Below the pieces are notes generated by a model, which was not told the DNA's origin, did not search any database, and saw only the letters and a list, made by a program, of their open reading frames with translations. DNA of 53,797 nt, taken from Bacteroidaceae bacterium. GTDB lineage: Bacteria; Bacteroidota; Bacteroidia; Bacteroidales; Bacteroidaceae. Location of the stretch: the NCBI GenBank assembly GCA_017398805.1, contig JAFQEZ010000029.1, positions 1-53,797 on the forward strand, written 5' to 3'. The position numbers and the translations under genes were made by a program. Shown here piece by piece: positions 13,094-21,740 of the stretch (position 1 is the first letter of the stretch; each line of letters starts with the position of its first letter).

Positions 13094-15244
13094 ATGGCAA
13101 AGAAAGGTGGAAAAGGAAAGGGACGTCTGAACAAGAACGTTATTGCAGAGATGCTTGTATCGTTGTTCAACCGTAATGAGGGCAGGAGTCTGAGCCCAAA
13201 GGAGATATTCAAGGAACTTGACCTTACATCTACATCGGCAAGGACACTATGTGTACATATACTCGATGACATGGTGTTCGACGGTTATCTCATGGAGCCT
13301 GAGTTCCGCAGGTATGTGCTTGCCAACAACATGTCAATGCTTTACGGAACTTTCTCGCGCAACAGAGACGGTTACAACGAGTTCTATCCCGAGGATGGCA
13401 GTGATCCAGTGCTCATCAGCGAGCGTAATTCGGCACATGCCCTTACTGATGACCTTGTGCGTGTGGCTCTATTTGCCCGTCGCCGTGGTCGTGGCCGTGA
13501 AGGGGAGGTTGTGGAGATTGTAAAGCGTGTCCATGATACATTCGTAGGTGAACTGCACGTGGAGAGACATTATGCTTTCCTCATTACAGAGAATCGTGTG
13601 ATGCCAAGCGATATCTTCATCCCCAAGGATATGCTCAAGGGTGGGAAGAACGGCGATAAGGCTGTGGTTAAACTGCTTGAGTGGCCTATGGACAGCAAGA
13701 ATCCGGTGGGTAAAGTTATCGATATCCTTGGAAAGAGCGGTGAGAACAATGCAGAGATGAATGCTATTCTTGCCGAGTATGGCTTGCCGTATAAATATCC
13801 CGAAGCCGTAGAGGAGGCTGCCGCCAAGCTGCCTACAGACATCACAGAGGAGGAGATTGCCAAGCGTGAGGATTTCCGCCCTGTCACCACATTCACAATT
13901 GACCCTGTAGATGCAAAGGATTTCGACGATGCCCTTTCGATAAGGGAGGCAGGCGAAGGATTGTGGGAAATAGGTGTGCACATTGCCGATGTATCGCACT
14001 ATGTTACCGAGGGCTGCATCATCGACAAGGAGGCGTATAAGCGTGCAACATCGATATATCTTGTGGACCGTACAATCCCTATGCTCCCCGAAAGGCTCTG
14101 TAACTTCCTGTGTTCTTTGCGCCCAGATGAGGAGAAACTTACATATTCGGTTATTTTCACGATGAATGAAAAGGCTGAGGTCAAGAAGTCACGTATCGTT
14201 CGTTCTGTTATAAAGAGTGACCGCCGTTTCAGTTACGAAGAGGTACAGGAGATAATCGAGAACGGTGCAGGTGAATATTACAATGAGATAAAGGTTTTGA
14301 ACAAACTTGCTCAGGCCATGCGTGGCAAGCGTTTCCAGGCAGGTGCTATCGACTTCCAGCAGGCCGAGGTGAGGTTTCGTCTTGATGATAACGGCAAGCC
14401 GCTCTCGGTATATTTCACAGAGAGCAACGAGTCGCACCAGCTTATCGAGGAGTTTATGCTGCTTGCCAACCGTACGGTTGCCGAGAAGATTGGCCGCAAG
14501 AGTGCAATCAACAAGAATCCAAAGACATTCGTCTACCGTATACATGACCAACCGAATCCCGAAAAGCTTACAATGTTGTCCAAGTTCGTGACAAAGTTGG
14601 GTTACAAGATGAAGAGCGCATCGGGCCGCACTACATCTGCATCGGCGCTCAATAGCCTATTGAAGGATGTACATGGAACAAAGGAGCAGAATGTCATCGA
14701 GCAGATATCGCTCCGTGCGATGCAGAAGGCGCGTTATTCTACTGAGAATATCGGTCACTATGGTCTTGCATTCCGTTACTATTCTCACTTTACATCACCT
14801 ATACGACGTTATCCCGACCTTCTTGTGCACCGCCTGCTGCACCGTTATCTGGAACTTGAGGCACGTACAGTGAGCAAGCAGAAGTATGAGGACCTCTGCG
14901 ACCACTGTTCGGCTCAGGAGCAGGTTGCGGCGAATGCAGAGCGTGCAAGTATCAAGTATAAGCAGGTTGAGTTCATGAGCGAGCATCTTGGCGAGGAGTA
15001 TGATGCCGTAATCAGCGGAGTGACTGAGTGGGGTTTCTATGCCGAGATAAACGAGAACAAGTGCGAGGGACTTGTACCTATGCGTACTTTGCAGGATGAT
15101 TATTATGAGTTCGACGATGCAAACTACAGCATCATCGGCCGCCGTACACACCATAAGTACACAATCGGTGACCCGGTGCGCATACGTATCGTACGTGCGA
15201 ACCTTGACCGCAAACAACTCGATTTTGAACTTGCAGAACGATAA
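13094..15244 (+). CDS. rnr: Ribonuclease R
   Basis: The 716-residue 3'-5' exoribonuclease degrades structured RNA. In order it has a very basic N-terminus (AKKGGKGKGRLNKN), a winged helix (about 15-75), two cold-shock-type OB domains (about 80-230), the RNB catalytic domain with the acidic cluster IDPVDAKDFDDALS (Asp270, Asp276, Asp278, Asp279), the family block HFTSPIRRYPDLLVHR, and a C-terminal S1 domain (about 630-716, EYDAVISGVTEWGFYAEI). It lacks the long Lys-rich tail of E. coli RNase R; the basic region is at the N-terminus instead. It is followed by a two-component system in the same direction. Confidence 0.96.
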   Translation: MAKKGGKGKGRLNKNVIAEMLVSLFNRNEGRSLSPKEIFKELDLTSTSARTLCVHILDDMVFDGYLMEPEFRRYVLANNMSMLYGTFSRNRDGYNEFYPEDGSDPVLISERNSAHALTDDLVRVALFARRRGRGREGEVVEIVKRVHDTFVGELHVERHYAFLITENRVMPSDIFIPKDMLKGGKNGDKAVVKLLEWPMDSKNPVGKVIDILGKSGENNAEMNAILAEYGLPYKYPEAVEEAAAKLPTDITEEEIAKREDFRPVTTFTIDPVDAKDFDDALSIREAGEGLWEIGVHIADVSHYVTEGCIIDKEAYKRATSIYLVDRTIPMLPERLCNFLCSLRPDEEKLTYSVIFTMNEKAEVKKSRIVRSVIKSDRRFSYEEVQEIIENGAGEYYNEIKVLNKLAQAMRGKRFQAGAIDFQQAEVRFRLDDNGKPLSVYFTESNESHQLIEEFMLLANRTVAEKIGRKSAINKNPKTFVYRIHDQPNPEKLTMLSKFVTKLGYKMKSASGRTTSASALNSLLKDVHGTKEQNVIEQISLRAMQKARYSTENIGHYGLAFRYYSHFTSPIRRYPDLLVHRLLHRYLELEARTVSKQKYEDLCDHCSAQEQVAANAERASIKYKQVEFMSEHLGEEYDAVISGVTEWGFYAEINENKCEGLVPMRTLQDDYYEFDDANYSIIGRRTHHKYTIGDPVRIRIVRANLDRKQLDFELAER

Positions 15245-15317
15245 ATATTGTTTACATTTCAGTTTCTTTTCAGAAAACTGTTGTAGTTTTGTACCGTAAC
15301 AGGATACGCATAGCAAT

Positions 15318-16001
15318 ATGAAACTGCTTATAATAGAGGATGACAACTCTCTGCGTGAGATTATGCAGAGGGCTCTGCAGGGCGAGGGATATGTCGTTGA
15401 GACTGCCTCTTGTTACTTTGATGCATGTGACAAGATTGCAGGTTACAGCTACGATTGTATAATGCTGGACATAATGTTGCCCGACGGGAATGGTCTCCAA
15501 TTGCTTGAGGAGATAAAGAAGAGCGGTAAAGAGGAGAGGGTAATCATCATCTCAGCACGTGATTCGCTCGATGACAAGATAACTGGTCTTGACCTTGGTG
15601 CCGATGACTATCTTGCAAAGCCATTCTACATGGCGGAACTCTCGGCACGCATAAAGAGTGTGATGCGCCGTGGCAGCGGTTCGGTACAGAATAGCATGAG
15701 TACCGGCAATATAACCATTGACCTTGGCAGCCGCAGGGCATCTGTTGCAGGCAAGGATGTTCCATTGCTTAAGAAGGAGTTTGACATTCTGCTCTACTTT
15801 ATGCAGCGTCCGGGGCATATTGTTGACAAGGCTGTGCTTGCCGAGGCTGTCTGGGGCGACCACATTGACATGGTAGATAATTTCCAGTTCGTATATGCCC
15901 AAATCAAGAACCTGAGAAAGAAACTCACTGAAGCCGGTGCCGATACAAACATCAAGGCCGTATACGGTTTTGGATATAAATTCACAGACAACGAAGAATG
16001 A
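15318..16001 (+). CDS. Response regulator, OmpR/PhoB family
   Basis: The 227-residue protein has a receiver domain with the acidic pair Glu7-Asp8-Asp9, phospho-acceptor Asp51 (CIMLDIMLPDGNG), Ser79 and Lys101 (YLAKPF). A C-terminal winged helix (about 130-225) carries KKEFDILLYFMQRPGHIV and ends VYGFGYKF. It would act as a DNA-binding transcription factor phosphorylated by the adjacent kinase, whose ATG overlaps this stop codon by 4 bases. No target operator could be identified. A TAGTTTTG -7-like element lies at 15284-15291. Confidence 0.95.
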   Translation: MKLLIIEDDNSLREIMQRALQGEGYVVETASCYFDACDKIAGYSYDCIMLDIMLPDGNGLQLLEEIKKSGKEERVIIISARDSLDDKITGLDLGADDYLAKPFYMAELSARIKSVMRRGSGSVQNSMSTGNITIDLGSRRASVAGKDVPLLKKEFDILLYFMQRPGHIVDKAVLAEAVWGDHIDMVDNFQFVYAQIKNLRKKLTEAGADTNIKAVYGFGYKFTDNEE

Positions 16002-17266
16002 AACTCATACACCGCATAACGTTAAGGCTCTCGCTTATACTTCTGCCGATACTTCTTGTATGGGCGGTTGTATTCTACTACACAATGGTGGGTGAGATCA
16101 ATGATGAGACAGACGACAGTCTTGAGGATTATGCCGAGATGCTTGTGCGCCGCACACTCACCGGTGGTGAACTTCCCGGACAGAGCGACGGCAGCAATAA
16201 TACATACAGCATAGAGCTGTTGCCCGACAGCGTGCATCATGAGCAGATAATGGAGTTCAAGGATGAACAGGTTTACATTCCGGAAAAACGCGAGACAGAG
16301 CCTGCCCGTGTACTCAAGATGACATTCTCCGACGGAGAAGGAAATACCTACCTCCTTACAGTCTCCACTCCCACTTTTGAAAGGGAAGACCTGCTGCTTG
16401 CCGTCTTCTGGCATCTTGTGGCACTTTATGCGATACTCGTTGTAACAATCCTTGCCGTTACGGCACTTGTATTCAACTACAGCATGCGTCCGCTGTATAA
16501 ATTGCTTGAATGGCTCGACAATTACCATCCTGGGAATGGTGTGGATGACCTGCCTACCGATTCACAGACTGCAGAATTCAAGAAACTGACGGAGAGCGCA
16601 CGCAGCACCATCGAGCGTGCCGAGAAATATTTCGAACGTCAGAAACAATTCATAGGCAATGCCTCGCATGAGTTGCAGACACCGCTTGCCGTGCTCGGTA
16701 CACGCATAGAGTGGATGATTGACAACACACAACTCACAGAGGAACAGTTTGCCGAGCTTACAAAGATGCGCCAGTCTCTTCACCGCCTGAGCCGCCTCAA
16801 CCGCACCCTTTTGCTCATTTCAAAAATTGAGAATGCCCAGTTCAACGAAAAGGATGATGTTGATTTTGTTGAACTTATAAGGCGCGAAGCAGAGGTATAT
16901 GAGGAAATTTACGGCTATAAGGAGATTGAGTGCCGTGTGGAACTTCCTGAGCGCTTCGTTGTAACCATGGATGAATCATTGGCAACGACCATGGTTACTA
17001 ACCTTGTAAAGAACGCATTCCTGCATACCGCTGAGGGTGGCAGCATCATTATATCAATAAAAGATGGTGAACTATATGTGGCCAATAGTGGTGATGAGGC
17101 TCTTGATGCCACACGTCTTTTCGACCGTTTCTACACCGGCGGCAAGAGCGGATCTACCGGTCTTGGCCTTGCACTGGTGAAGTCAATAGCAGGTTATTAT
17201 AATTATGCTTTGAAGTATAGCTATAACAACGGCAAGCATTGCTTCGAGGTGAGGTTTAAAGGATAG
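15998..17266 (+). CDS. Sensor histidine kinase
   Basis: The 422-residue protein has a membrane helix at about residues 9-29, an extracytoplasmic sensor region of about 100 residues without recognised domain, a second helix at about 133-160, the dimerisation domain with phospho-acceptor His224 in NASHELQTPL, and a short ATP-binding domain: N box TNLVKNAFLHT, VANSGDE, and G box STGLGLALVKSIAGYY. It pairs with the regulator encoded just upstream. The stimulus is unknown. The terminator hairpin 28 bases after the stop ends the operon. Confidence 0.93.
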   Translation: MKLIHRITLRLSLILLPILLVWAVVFYYTMVGEINDETDDSLEDYAEMLVRRTLTGGELPGQSDGSNNTYSIELLPDSVHHEQIMEFKDEQVYIPEKRETEPARVLKMTFSDGEGNTYLLTVSTPTFEREDLLLAVFWHLVALYAILVVTILAVTALVFNYSMRPLYKLLEWLDNYHPGNGVDDLPTDSQTAEFKKLTESARSTIERAEKYFERQKQFIGNASHELQTPLAVLGTRIEWMIDNTQLTEEQFAELTKMRQSLHRLSRLNRTLLLISKIENAQFNEKDDVDFVELIRREAEVYEEIYGYKEIECRVELPERFVVTMDESLATTMVTNLVKNAFLHTAEGGSIIISIKDGELYVANSGDEALDATRLFDRFYTGGKSGSTGLGLALVKSIAGYYNYALKYSYNNGKHCFEVRFKG

Positions 17267-17282
17267 TTTTATCCCTGCACCA

Positions 17283-17313
17283 TTTGTTGGTTCAATAGAA
17301 ATCTCTATATTTG
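17283..17313 (+). promoter_or_regulatory. Consensus promoter for the FISUMP lipoprotein gene
   Basis: TTTG (17283-17286), 19 bases, then TATATTTG (17306-17313): an exact match to the Bacteroidetes consensus. The -7 element overlaps the left arm and loop of the palindrome at 17294-17338. Confidence 0.75.
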
Positions 17314-17342
17314 CTGCGAGAGTATAGAGATTTCTATTTTTG
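17294..17342 (+). terminator. 16-bp palindrome, terminator of the two-component operon and possible operator
   Basis: AATAGAAATCTCTATA (17294-17309) pairs perfectly with TATAGAGATTTCTATT (17323-17338) and a T run follows, as in an intrinsic terminator. The -7 element of the next gene lies inside it. Confidence 0.65.
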
Positions 17343-17370
17343 TCAATTTATTCTCAAAAACAATATATTT

Positions 17371-18024
17371 ATGAAAAACAGATTTTCTTTTTTATTCTGC
17401 CTTTTGGTAGTTTTTTCGTCGCTGTTTGTTTCTTGTGGTAATAAGAAAAGCGATACCACTGTTTCCAGTAGTAATAATAGGATATGCACTATTAATGAGT
17501 ATGTCGATCTTGGCTTGCCCAGTGGTTTAAAATGGGCAACCTGTAATGTAGGAGCAAGCAGCCCCGAGGATTATGGCGATTACTATGCTTGGGGCGAAAC
17601 CTCTACCAAGAGCGATTACAGTTCAAGCACCAGCACCACCTACGGCAAGCAAATGAGCAGCATCGCCGGCAACCCCACCTGGGATGTGGCCTGCAATAAG
17701 TGGGGCAGCCCCTGGCGCCTTCCCACAAAAGCCGAGTTCCAAGAACTCATAGACAATTGCACCTGGGAGTGGACCACCCAAAACGGAATAAACGGTTACA
17801 AAGTAACAAGCAAGAAGAACGGCAACAGCATCTTCCTGCCTGCCGCCGGTTGGCGCTACGGTACGTCGTCCCGCGACCAGGGGTCAGGCGGTGACTACTG
17901 GAGTGCTACGCCTGACGAGAGCAGTGCCGGCAACGCGTACAGCCTTGGCTTCGACGAGGGTCTCCGTCGCACGTTTTTGGACCGCCGTTACGGCGGTTTC
18001 AGTGTGCGCCCCGTTTCAGAGTAA
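17371..18024 (+). CDS. FISUMP-domain lipoprotein
   Basis: Start is set at ATG 17371, giving 217 residues; the frame is open 20 codons upstream, but this ATG begins a lipoprotein signal (KNRFSFLFCLLVVFSSLFVSC, Cys about residue 22). The mature part is a FISUMP (Fibrobacter succinogenes major paralogous) domain: EYVDLGLPSGLKWATCNVG, DYGDYYAWGET, WGSPWRLPTKAEFQELI, FLPAAGWRYG, DYWSATP, and the closing GGFSVRPV. These domains have a lectin-like/FGE-like fold and are surface lipoproteins of unknown ligand, often present as many paralogues with variable C-termini. Codons in the last 150 bases are visibly more G+C-rich than in the N-terminal part. Confidence 0.85.
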   Translation: MKNRFSFLFCLLVVFSSLFVSCGNKKSDTTVSSSNNRICTINEYVDLGLPSGLKWATCNVGASSPEDYGDYYAWGETSTKSDYSSSTSTTYGKQMSSIAGNPTWDVACNKWGSPWRLPTKAEFQELIDNCTWEWTTQNGINGYKVTSKKNGNSIFLPAAGWRYGTSSRDQGSGGDYWSATPDESSAGNAYSLGFDEGLRRTFLDRRYGGFSVRPVSE

Positions 18025-18065
18025 TTTGCAATAGCATACCTTGTGGTATTCTCCCAATTTATTAA

Positions 18066-18106
18066 AAGCGCACGTGTAGCATACAGCAACGTGTGCTTGT
18101 TTTATT
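18066..18106 (+). terminator. Terminator after the FISUMP gene
   Basis: AAGCGCACGT (18066-18075) pairs with ACGTGTGCTT (18089-18098), with one G-T pair, followed by GTTTTATT. Confidence 0.7.
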
Positions 18107-18171
18107 AGATACAAAAACAGAAAGGCAGAACTGCTTATTTTGCAAAATCCAATTAAAGAGTTGTGTATAAA

Positions 18172-18222
18172 CAAGTTGCAAGTGTATTTTAATTTTGAAT
18201 ATACTCGCAACTTGCTTTTTCT
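18172..18222 (+). terminator. Second strong hairpin with T run
   Basis: CAAGTTGCAAGTGTAT (18172-18187) pairs with ATATACTCGCAACTTG (18199-18214) with two mismatched or wobble positions, followed by CTTTTTC. No gene lies between this and the previous terminator (18107-18171), so a small RNA could end here. Apart from the REP fragment at 18275-18296, I see nothing in 18223-18345. Confidence 0.55.
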
Positions 18223-18274
18223 ATGAACTAAAGTGCAGTTCTTTGGGTAGGGCGTAATAGAGATTTTTTCAGTC

Positions 18275-18296
18275 GTTTTACTCCTTCAGAATGACA
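18275..18296. repeat. Partial REP-like element
   Basis: A fragment ending CTTCAGAATGACA matches one arm of the elements at 18868-18924 and 24241-24331. Confidence 0.4.
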
Positions 18297-18345
18297 GGCT
18301 TGGTTTTGCTCTTTACTGAATGCCTGTTGAGCACTCTGCGATAAA

Positions 18346-18840
18346 TTATATATCCATTACTACCGCTTCTTCTTTTTCGAGTGAGCGCTTTACGTCTATG
18401 ATGCGTTGGTTGCTGCTGCCGCGGAAGCGGAGTTGTTCGTCACGCAGGGCTTCAACGAAGCGCCCGTCTACAAGCACGTCGACCTGCTCGAGCAGTGCAC
18501 GCCGGGCCGGGTTTCCGATAATCTGTTCAAAAAGGTAGCCGGTGTAACACCATATGTTCTTGCTGCTACGCTCCTTTATCGCACGGGCAAGTTCCGTGAA
18601 GCCCTCAGGCTGGAACATGGGGTCGCCACCCGAGAAGGTGACATCGGCAAAAGGGTCTGCAAGAACAACATCAAGAATATCCTCAATATCGACTTCGTGA
18701 CCGTTGTTTATATCCCATGATTGGGGATTATGACACCCCGGGCAATGGTTCGGGCAACCGGCACAATAGATTGTAGTGCGGAAGCCCGGACCATCGACCG
18801 TAGTGTCTTCCACAATGTCGAGTATGGATAGCTTTGTCAT
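18346..18840 (-). CDS. nrdG: Anaerobic ribonucleotide reductase activating protein
   Basis: ATG 18840 (MTKLSILDIVEDTTVDGPGFR) gives 164 residues. NrdG is a radical SAM enzyme that makes the glycyl radical on NrdD. The iron-sulfur motif is Cys-x3-Cys-x2-Cys in GCPNHCPGCHNPQSW, followed by the SAM-binding DVTFSGGDPMFQP and the conserved ending region VDVLVDGRFVEALRDEQLRFRGSSNQRIIDV. It lies downstream of nrdD on the same strand, 92 bases away, with a REP-like element in the gap. Requirement for this system fits an anaerobe. Confidence 0.95.
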   Translation of the reverse strand: MTKLSILDIVEDTTVDGPGFRTTIYCAGCPNHCPGCHNPQSWDINNGHEVDIEDILDVVLADPFADVTFSGGDPMFQPEGFTELARAIKERSSKNIWCYTGYLFEQIIGNPARRALLEQVDVLVDGRFVEALRDEQLRFRGSSNQRIIDVKRSLEKEEAVVMDI

Positions 18841-18867
18841 TGTCAATATGGAACTTGTCTCCTGCCA

Positions 18868-18924
18868 TGTCATACTGAGTGAAACGAAGTATCTTATGGA
18901 TTCTTCACGTTATTCAGAATGACA
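18868..18924. repeat. REP-like palindromic element between nrdG and nrdD
   Basis: The arms TGTCATACTGAGTGAAACG (from 18868) and the inverted TTCAGAATGACA (ending 18924) have the form of the common TGTCATCCTGAG... element. It is present here in the operon spacer, where it could form an mRNA hairpin between the two genes. Confidence 0.6.
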
Positions 18925-18932
18925 TCAGGTAT

Positions 18933-21140
18933 TCATTCGTGTACTACGCGGTCATTGAGCTCGGCAAGCTTAGCCTTGTTCCAGCGGTCGGTTGTACCCA
19001 CAAGGTAACCTGTGATGCGCTGCAGTTTGTCAAGATGCTTGCTGCCGCACTTGGGGCACTCCTGAAGGTCTTTTGTCGAGTTCTCATAGCCGCAGTCGAG
19101 GCAACGGTTACGGTTGTGGTTGACCGATCCGTAACCGATATTGTACTTGTCCATCATATCTACCACGCGCATGATTGCCTCGGGGTTGTGTGTAGCATCG
19201 CCGTCAATCTCAACGTAGAAGATGTGTCCGCCGCGTGTAAGGTCATGGTACGGAGCCTCAACCTCGGCCTTATGGCGTGCGCTGCACTTGTAGTATACAG
19301 GAACGTGGTTGCTGTTGGTGTAGTAGTCGCGGTCTGTGATGCCAGGAATGACACCGTAGCGCTTGCGGTCGCCACGTGTAAAGCGGCCCGAGAGTCCTTC
19401 GGCTGGTGTAGCAAGTATACTGTAATTGTGCTGGTACTGCTCCGAGAATCCGTTGGCACGGTCACGCATGTATGTGATGATGCGCAAACCGAGTTCCTGC
19501 GCCTCTTCGCTTTCACCGTGGTGCTTGCCTACAAGTGCCACAAGACACTCTGCAAGGCCAATGAAACCGATACCCAAAGTACCCTGGTTTATGACAGGTG
19601 CTATTGTCTCGTTCGGCCTGAGCTTGTCACTGCCTATCCACAATGCCGACATTACAAGCGGGAACTGCTTTGCAAAGGCACTCTTCTGGAACTCCATACG
19701 TTCGTGGAGCTGGCGTGCCGTGATGTCGAGAAGGTTGTCGAGTTTTGCAAAGAACATAGCTATGCGTTGTTCCTTATCTTCAACTTCCATGCACTCTATT
19801 GCAAGGCGTACAATGTTGATGGTAGAGAAAGAGAGGTTTCCGCGTCCAACAGATGTCTGTGGACCGAAGCGGTTTTCATATACACGTGTACGGCATCCCA
19901 TTGTCGCAACCTCGTGCATATATCGCATAGGGTCGTCGGCTTTCCACTCGTCGCTCTGGTTGAATGTGGCGTCAAGGTTCAGGAAGTTGGGGAAGAAACG
20001 GCGTGCCGTGACCTTGCATGCTAGTGTGTAAAGGTCGTAGTTGCGGTCACCCGGTAGGTAACTTACACCACGTTTCTTTTTCCATATCTGTATTGGGAAG
20101 ATTGCTGTTTCGCCATTGCCTACACCGCGGTAGGTACTGTTGAGGAGTTCGCGTATGATGCATCGTCCTTCGGCCGAGGTGTCTGTACCATAGTTGATTG
20201 AACTGAATACAACCTGGTTACCGCCACGTGAGTGGATGGTGTTCATGTTGTGGATGAATGCCTCCATTGCCTGGTGCACGCGTGACACTGTTTTGTTCAT
20301 GGCGTGCTGCAGGATGCGCTCCTCGCCGCTGAGGAAGTCGAGCGGGCGCTGCTCATAATCCTCTATCTCCTTATTATAAAGGTGTGAGTAGTCGGCTCCG
20401 GTAAGTTCTTCTATCGCTTTGAGCTCTTCGATGAGGCTTGCACGTACATATGGTGCAAGGTAGAAGTCAAAGGCCGGTATTGCCTGTCCGCCGTGCATCT
20501 CGTTCTGTGCAGTCTCCATTGATATACATGCAATGATGCTTGCTGTTTCGATGCGCTTTGCTGGGCGTGACTCGCCGTGGCCAGCATTGAAGCCGTTCTT
20601 TAGGACATTGTCAAGCGGATGTTGGCAGCATGTCAGGCTCTTGGTGGGATAGTAGTCCTTGTCATGTATGTGCAGATAGTTGTGGCGCACTGCATCCACA
20701 ACCTCTTCGCTCAAGAGAAAATCGTCCACAAATGGCTTTGTGGTCTCACTGGCGAACTTCATCATCATTCCTGCCGGAGTGTCGGCATTCATGTTGGCAT
20801 TCTCGCGTGTTACATCATTTGACTGGATGTTGATTATCTCCTGGAAGATGTCACGGGTCTTTGCCTTACGTGCTATGCGGCGTTGGTTGCGGTAAGCAAT
20901 ATACTTCTGTGCCACATCCTTGCGGCTACTCTTCATGAGTTCAAGCTCTACCATGTCCTGAATAGCCTCCACGGTCATCTGTGCATCTCCCTTGAATGAG
21001 ATGCGGTCAGCAATCTGACGTATGAGCGACATATCTTCACCCTTGTCGGTATGAAGCATTGCCATACGTATAGCAGTAACAATCTTTTCTACGTTAAAGC
21101 CGACAATACGCCCGTCGCGCTTTACAACTGTCTGAATCAT
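18933..21140 (-). CDS. nrdD: Anaerobic ribonucleoside-triphosphate reductase
   Basis: ATG 21140 (MIQTVVKRDGRIVGF) gives 735 residues; the open frame upstream has no similarity. It makes deoxyribonucleotides without oxygen through a glycyl radical. Residues about 2-90 form an ATP-cone regulatory domain (KRDGRIVGFNVEKIVTAI). The catalytic barrel carries CCQHPL and GCRTRVYENR cysteine regions. A C-terminal zinc ribbon is seen in CLDCGYENS and CPKCGSKHL, and the glycyl radical site in RITGYLVGTTDRWNKAK close to the end. It is transcribed with nrdG from a promoter at 21180-21209. Confidence 0.96.
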   Translation of the reverse strand: MIQTVVKRDGRIVGFNVEKIVTAIRMAMLHTDKGEDMSLIRQIADRISFKGDAQMTVEAIQDMVELELMKSSRKDVAQKYIAYRNQRRIARKAKTRDIFQEIINIQSNDVTRENANMNADTPAGMMMKFASETTKPFVDDFLLSEEVVDAVRHNYLHIHDKDYYPTKSLTCCQHPLDNVLKNGFNAGHGESRPAKRIETASIIACISMETAQNEMHGGQAIPAFDFYLAPYVRASLIEELKAIEELTGADYSHLYNKEIEDYEQRPLDFLSGEERILQHAMNKTVSRVHQAMEAFIHNMNTIHSRGGNQVVFSSINYGTDTSAEGRCIIRELLNSTYRGVGNGETAIFPIQIWKKKRGVSYLPGDRNYDLYTLACKVTARRFFPNFLNLDATFNQSDEWKADDPMRYMHEVATMGCRTRVYENRFGPQTSVGRGNLSFSTINIVRLAIECMEVEDKEQRIAMFFAKLDNLLDITARQLHERMEFQKSAFAKQFPLVMSALWIGSDKLRPNETIAPVINQGTLGIGFIGLAECLVALVGKHHGESEEAQELGLRIITYMRDRANGFSEQYQHNYSILATPAEGLSGRFTRGDRKRYGVIPGITDRDYYTNSNHVPVYYKCSARHKAEVEAPYHDLTRGGHIFYVEIDGDATHNPEAIMRVVDMMDKYNIGYGSVNHNRNRCLDCGYENSTKDLQECPKCGSKHLDKLQRITGYLVGTTDRWNKAKLAELNDRVVHE

Positions 21141-21179
21141 ATATATTGGATTTTTTATTTCCAGAAATAGAATGGTAGG

Positions 21180-21209
21180 CAAAAATAAAAAATATCTGTA
21201 TACTACAAT
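21180..21209 (-). promoter_or_regulatory. nrdD promoter
   Basis: On the minus strand ATTG (21209-21206) and TATTTTTG (21187-21180) are 18 bases apart. The start codon is 40 bases downstream. Confidence 0.55.
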
Positions 21210-21305
21210 GTTAAACTTGAAAAAAGATATCAACAATATGAAAGTTTCTGTTTTGAGGCGGTTCTTCCCTTTTTTGGTTAAAAAAAATAAAAATTAAAGA
21301 ATCCA

Positions 21306-21337
21306 CTTGTTTGTTTGTGTGAAAATGGATACATTGC
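21306..21337 (+). promoter_or_regulatory. Promoter for the small membrane protein
   Basis: CTTG (21306-21309) and TACATTGC (21330-21337) are 20 bases apart, an approximate consensus match. Confidence 0.4.
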
Positions 21338-21376
21338 GAGCAATAGAGTGCGATTTTCCTGATTATTAACCCGTAA

Positions 21377-21565
21377 ATGACACTTATTATGAATATTGTA
21401 TGGATTATAATAATAGGAGTAGTGGTCATGGCTTTCGTAGCTAAGGCTCTGGTAAAGTTGCGCCGCAGAAAGAGTTCACGCAATTATCATCCGAACATCA
21501 ACACGCGCAAGAAACGTTTCAGGTTCGTAAACCGTTTCAGGCATCTTGAAGGGGTTGGTGATTGA
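21377..21565 (+). CDS. Small membrane protein of 62 residues
   Basis: The protein begins with one hydrophobic helix (IVWIIIIGVVVMAFVAKALV, residues about 7-26) and ends with a strongly basic tail (LRRRKSSRNY, NTRKKRFRFVNRFRH) that would face the cytoplasm and could contact nucleic acid or phospholipid. ATG 21389 is an alternative start. It has its own promoter candidate and a convincing terminator, so it looks like an independent transcription unit although no family is recognised. It lies divergently from nrdD and in front of fabK. Confidence 0.6.
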   Translation: MTLIMNIVWIIIIGVVVMAFVAKALVKLRRRKSSRNYHPNINTRKKRFRFVNRFRHLEGVGD

Positions 21566-21573
21566 ACATTAAT

Positions 21574-21602
21574 GAGCAATAGAGGTATCTATTGCTTTTT
21601 TA
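21574..21602 (+). terminator. Terminator after the small membrane protein gene
   Basis: AGCAATAGA (21575-21583) pairs with TCTATTGCT (21588-21596) around GGTA, followed by six T residues. Confidence 0.85.
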
Positions 21603-21668
21603 TATGCGTTGATTTTATCCACAAACCAATCATTTGAATGAATGTTCAGTTAAACTATATTAATACAT

Positions 21669-21699
21669 TTTCCGTGGGTTACAGAATTATATAACTTTG
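21669..21699 (+). promoter_or_regulatory. fabK promoter
   Basis: TTTC (21669-21672), 19 bases, then TAACTTTG (21692-21699). The start codon is at 21741. Confidence 0.6.
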
Positions 21700-21740
21700 C
21701 ATGGTTTTTGTGAATATATGTATCATATAATATTATAATT

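Noticed and set aside
17371..18024. Diversity-generating retroelement target
   Set aside because: The lectin-like tail invites the idea, but there is no reverse transcriptase, no template repeat, and no adenine-rich codon pattern in the tail within this window. Only the shuffling question is kept.
18879..20024. A 381-codon open frame on the plus strand
   Set aside because: It lies wholly antisense to nrdD. The nrdD frame has clear family motifs, and this one has Cys/Val-rich sequence with no similarity, typical of a shadow frame.
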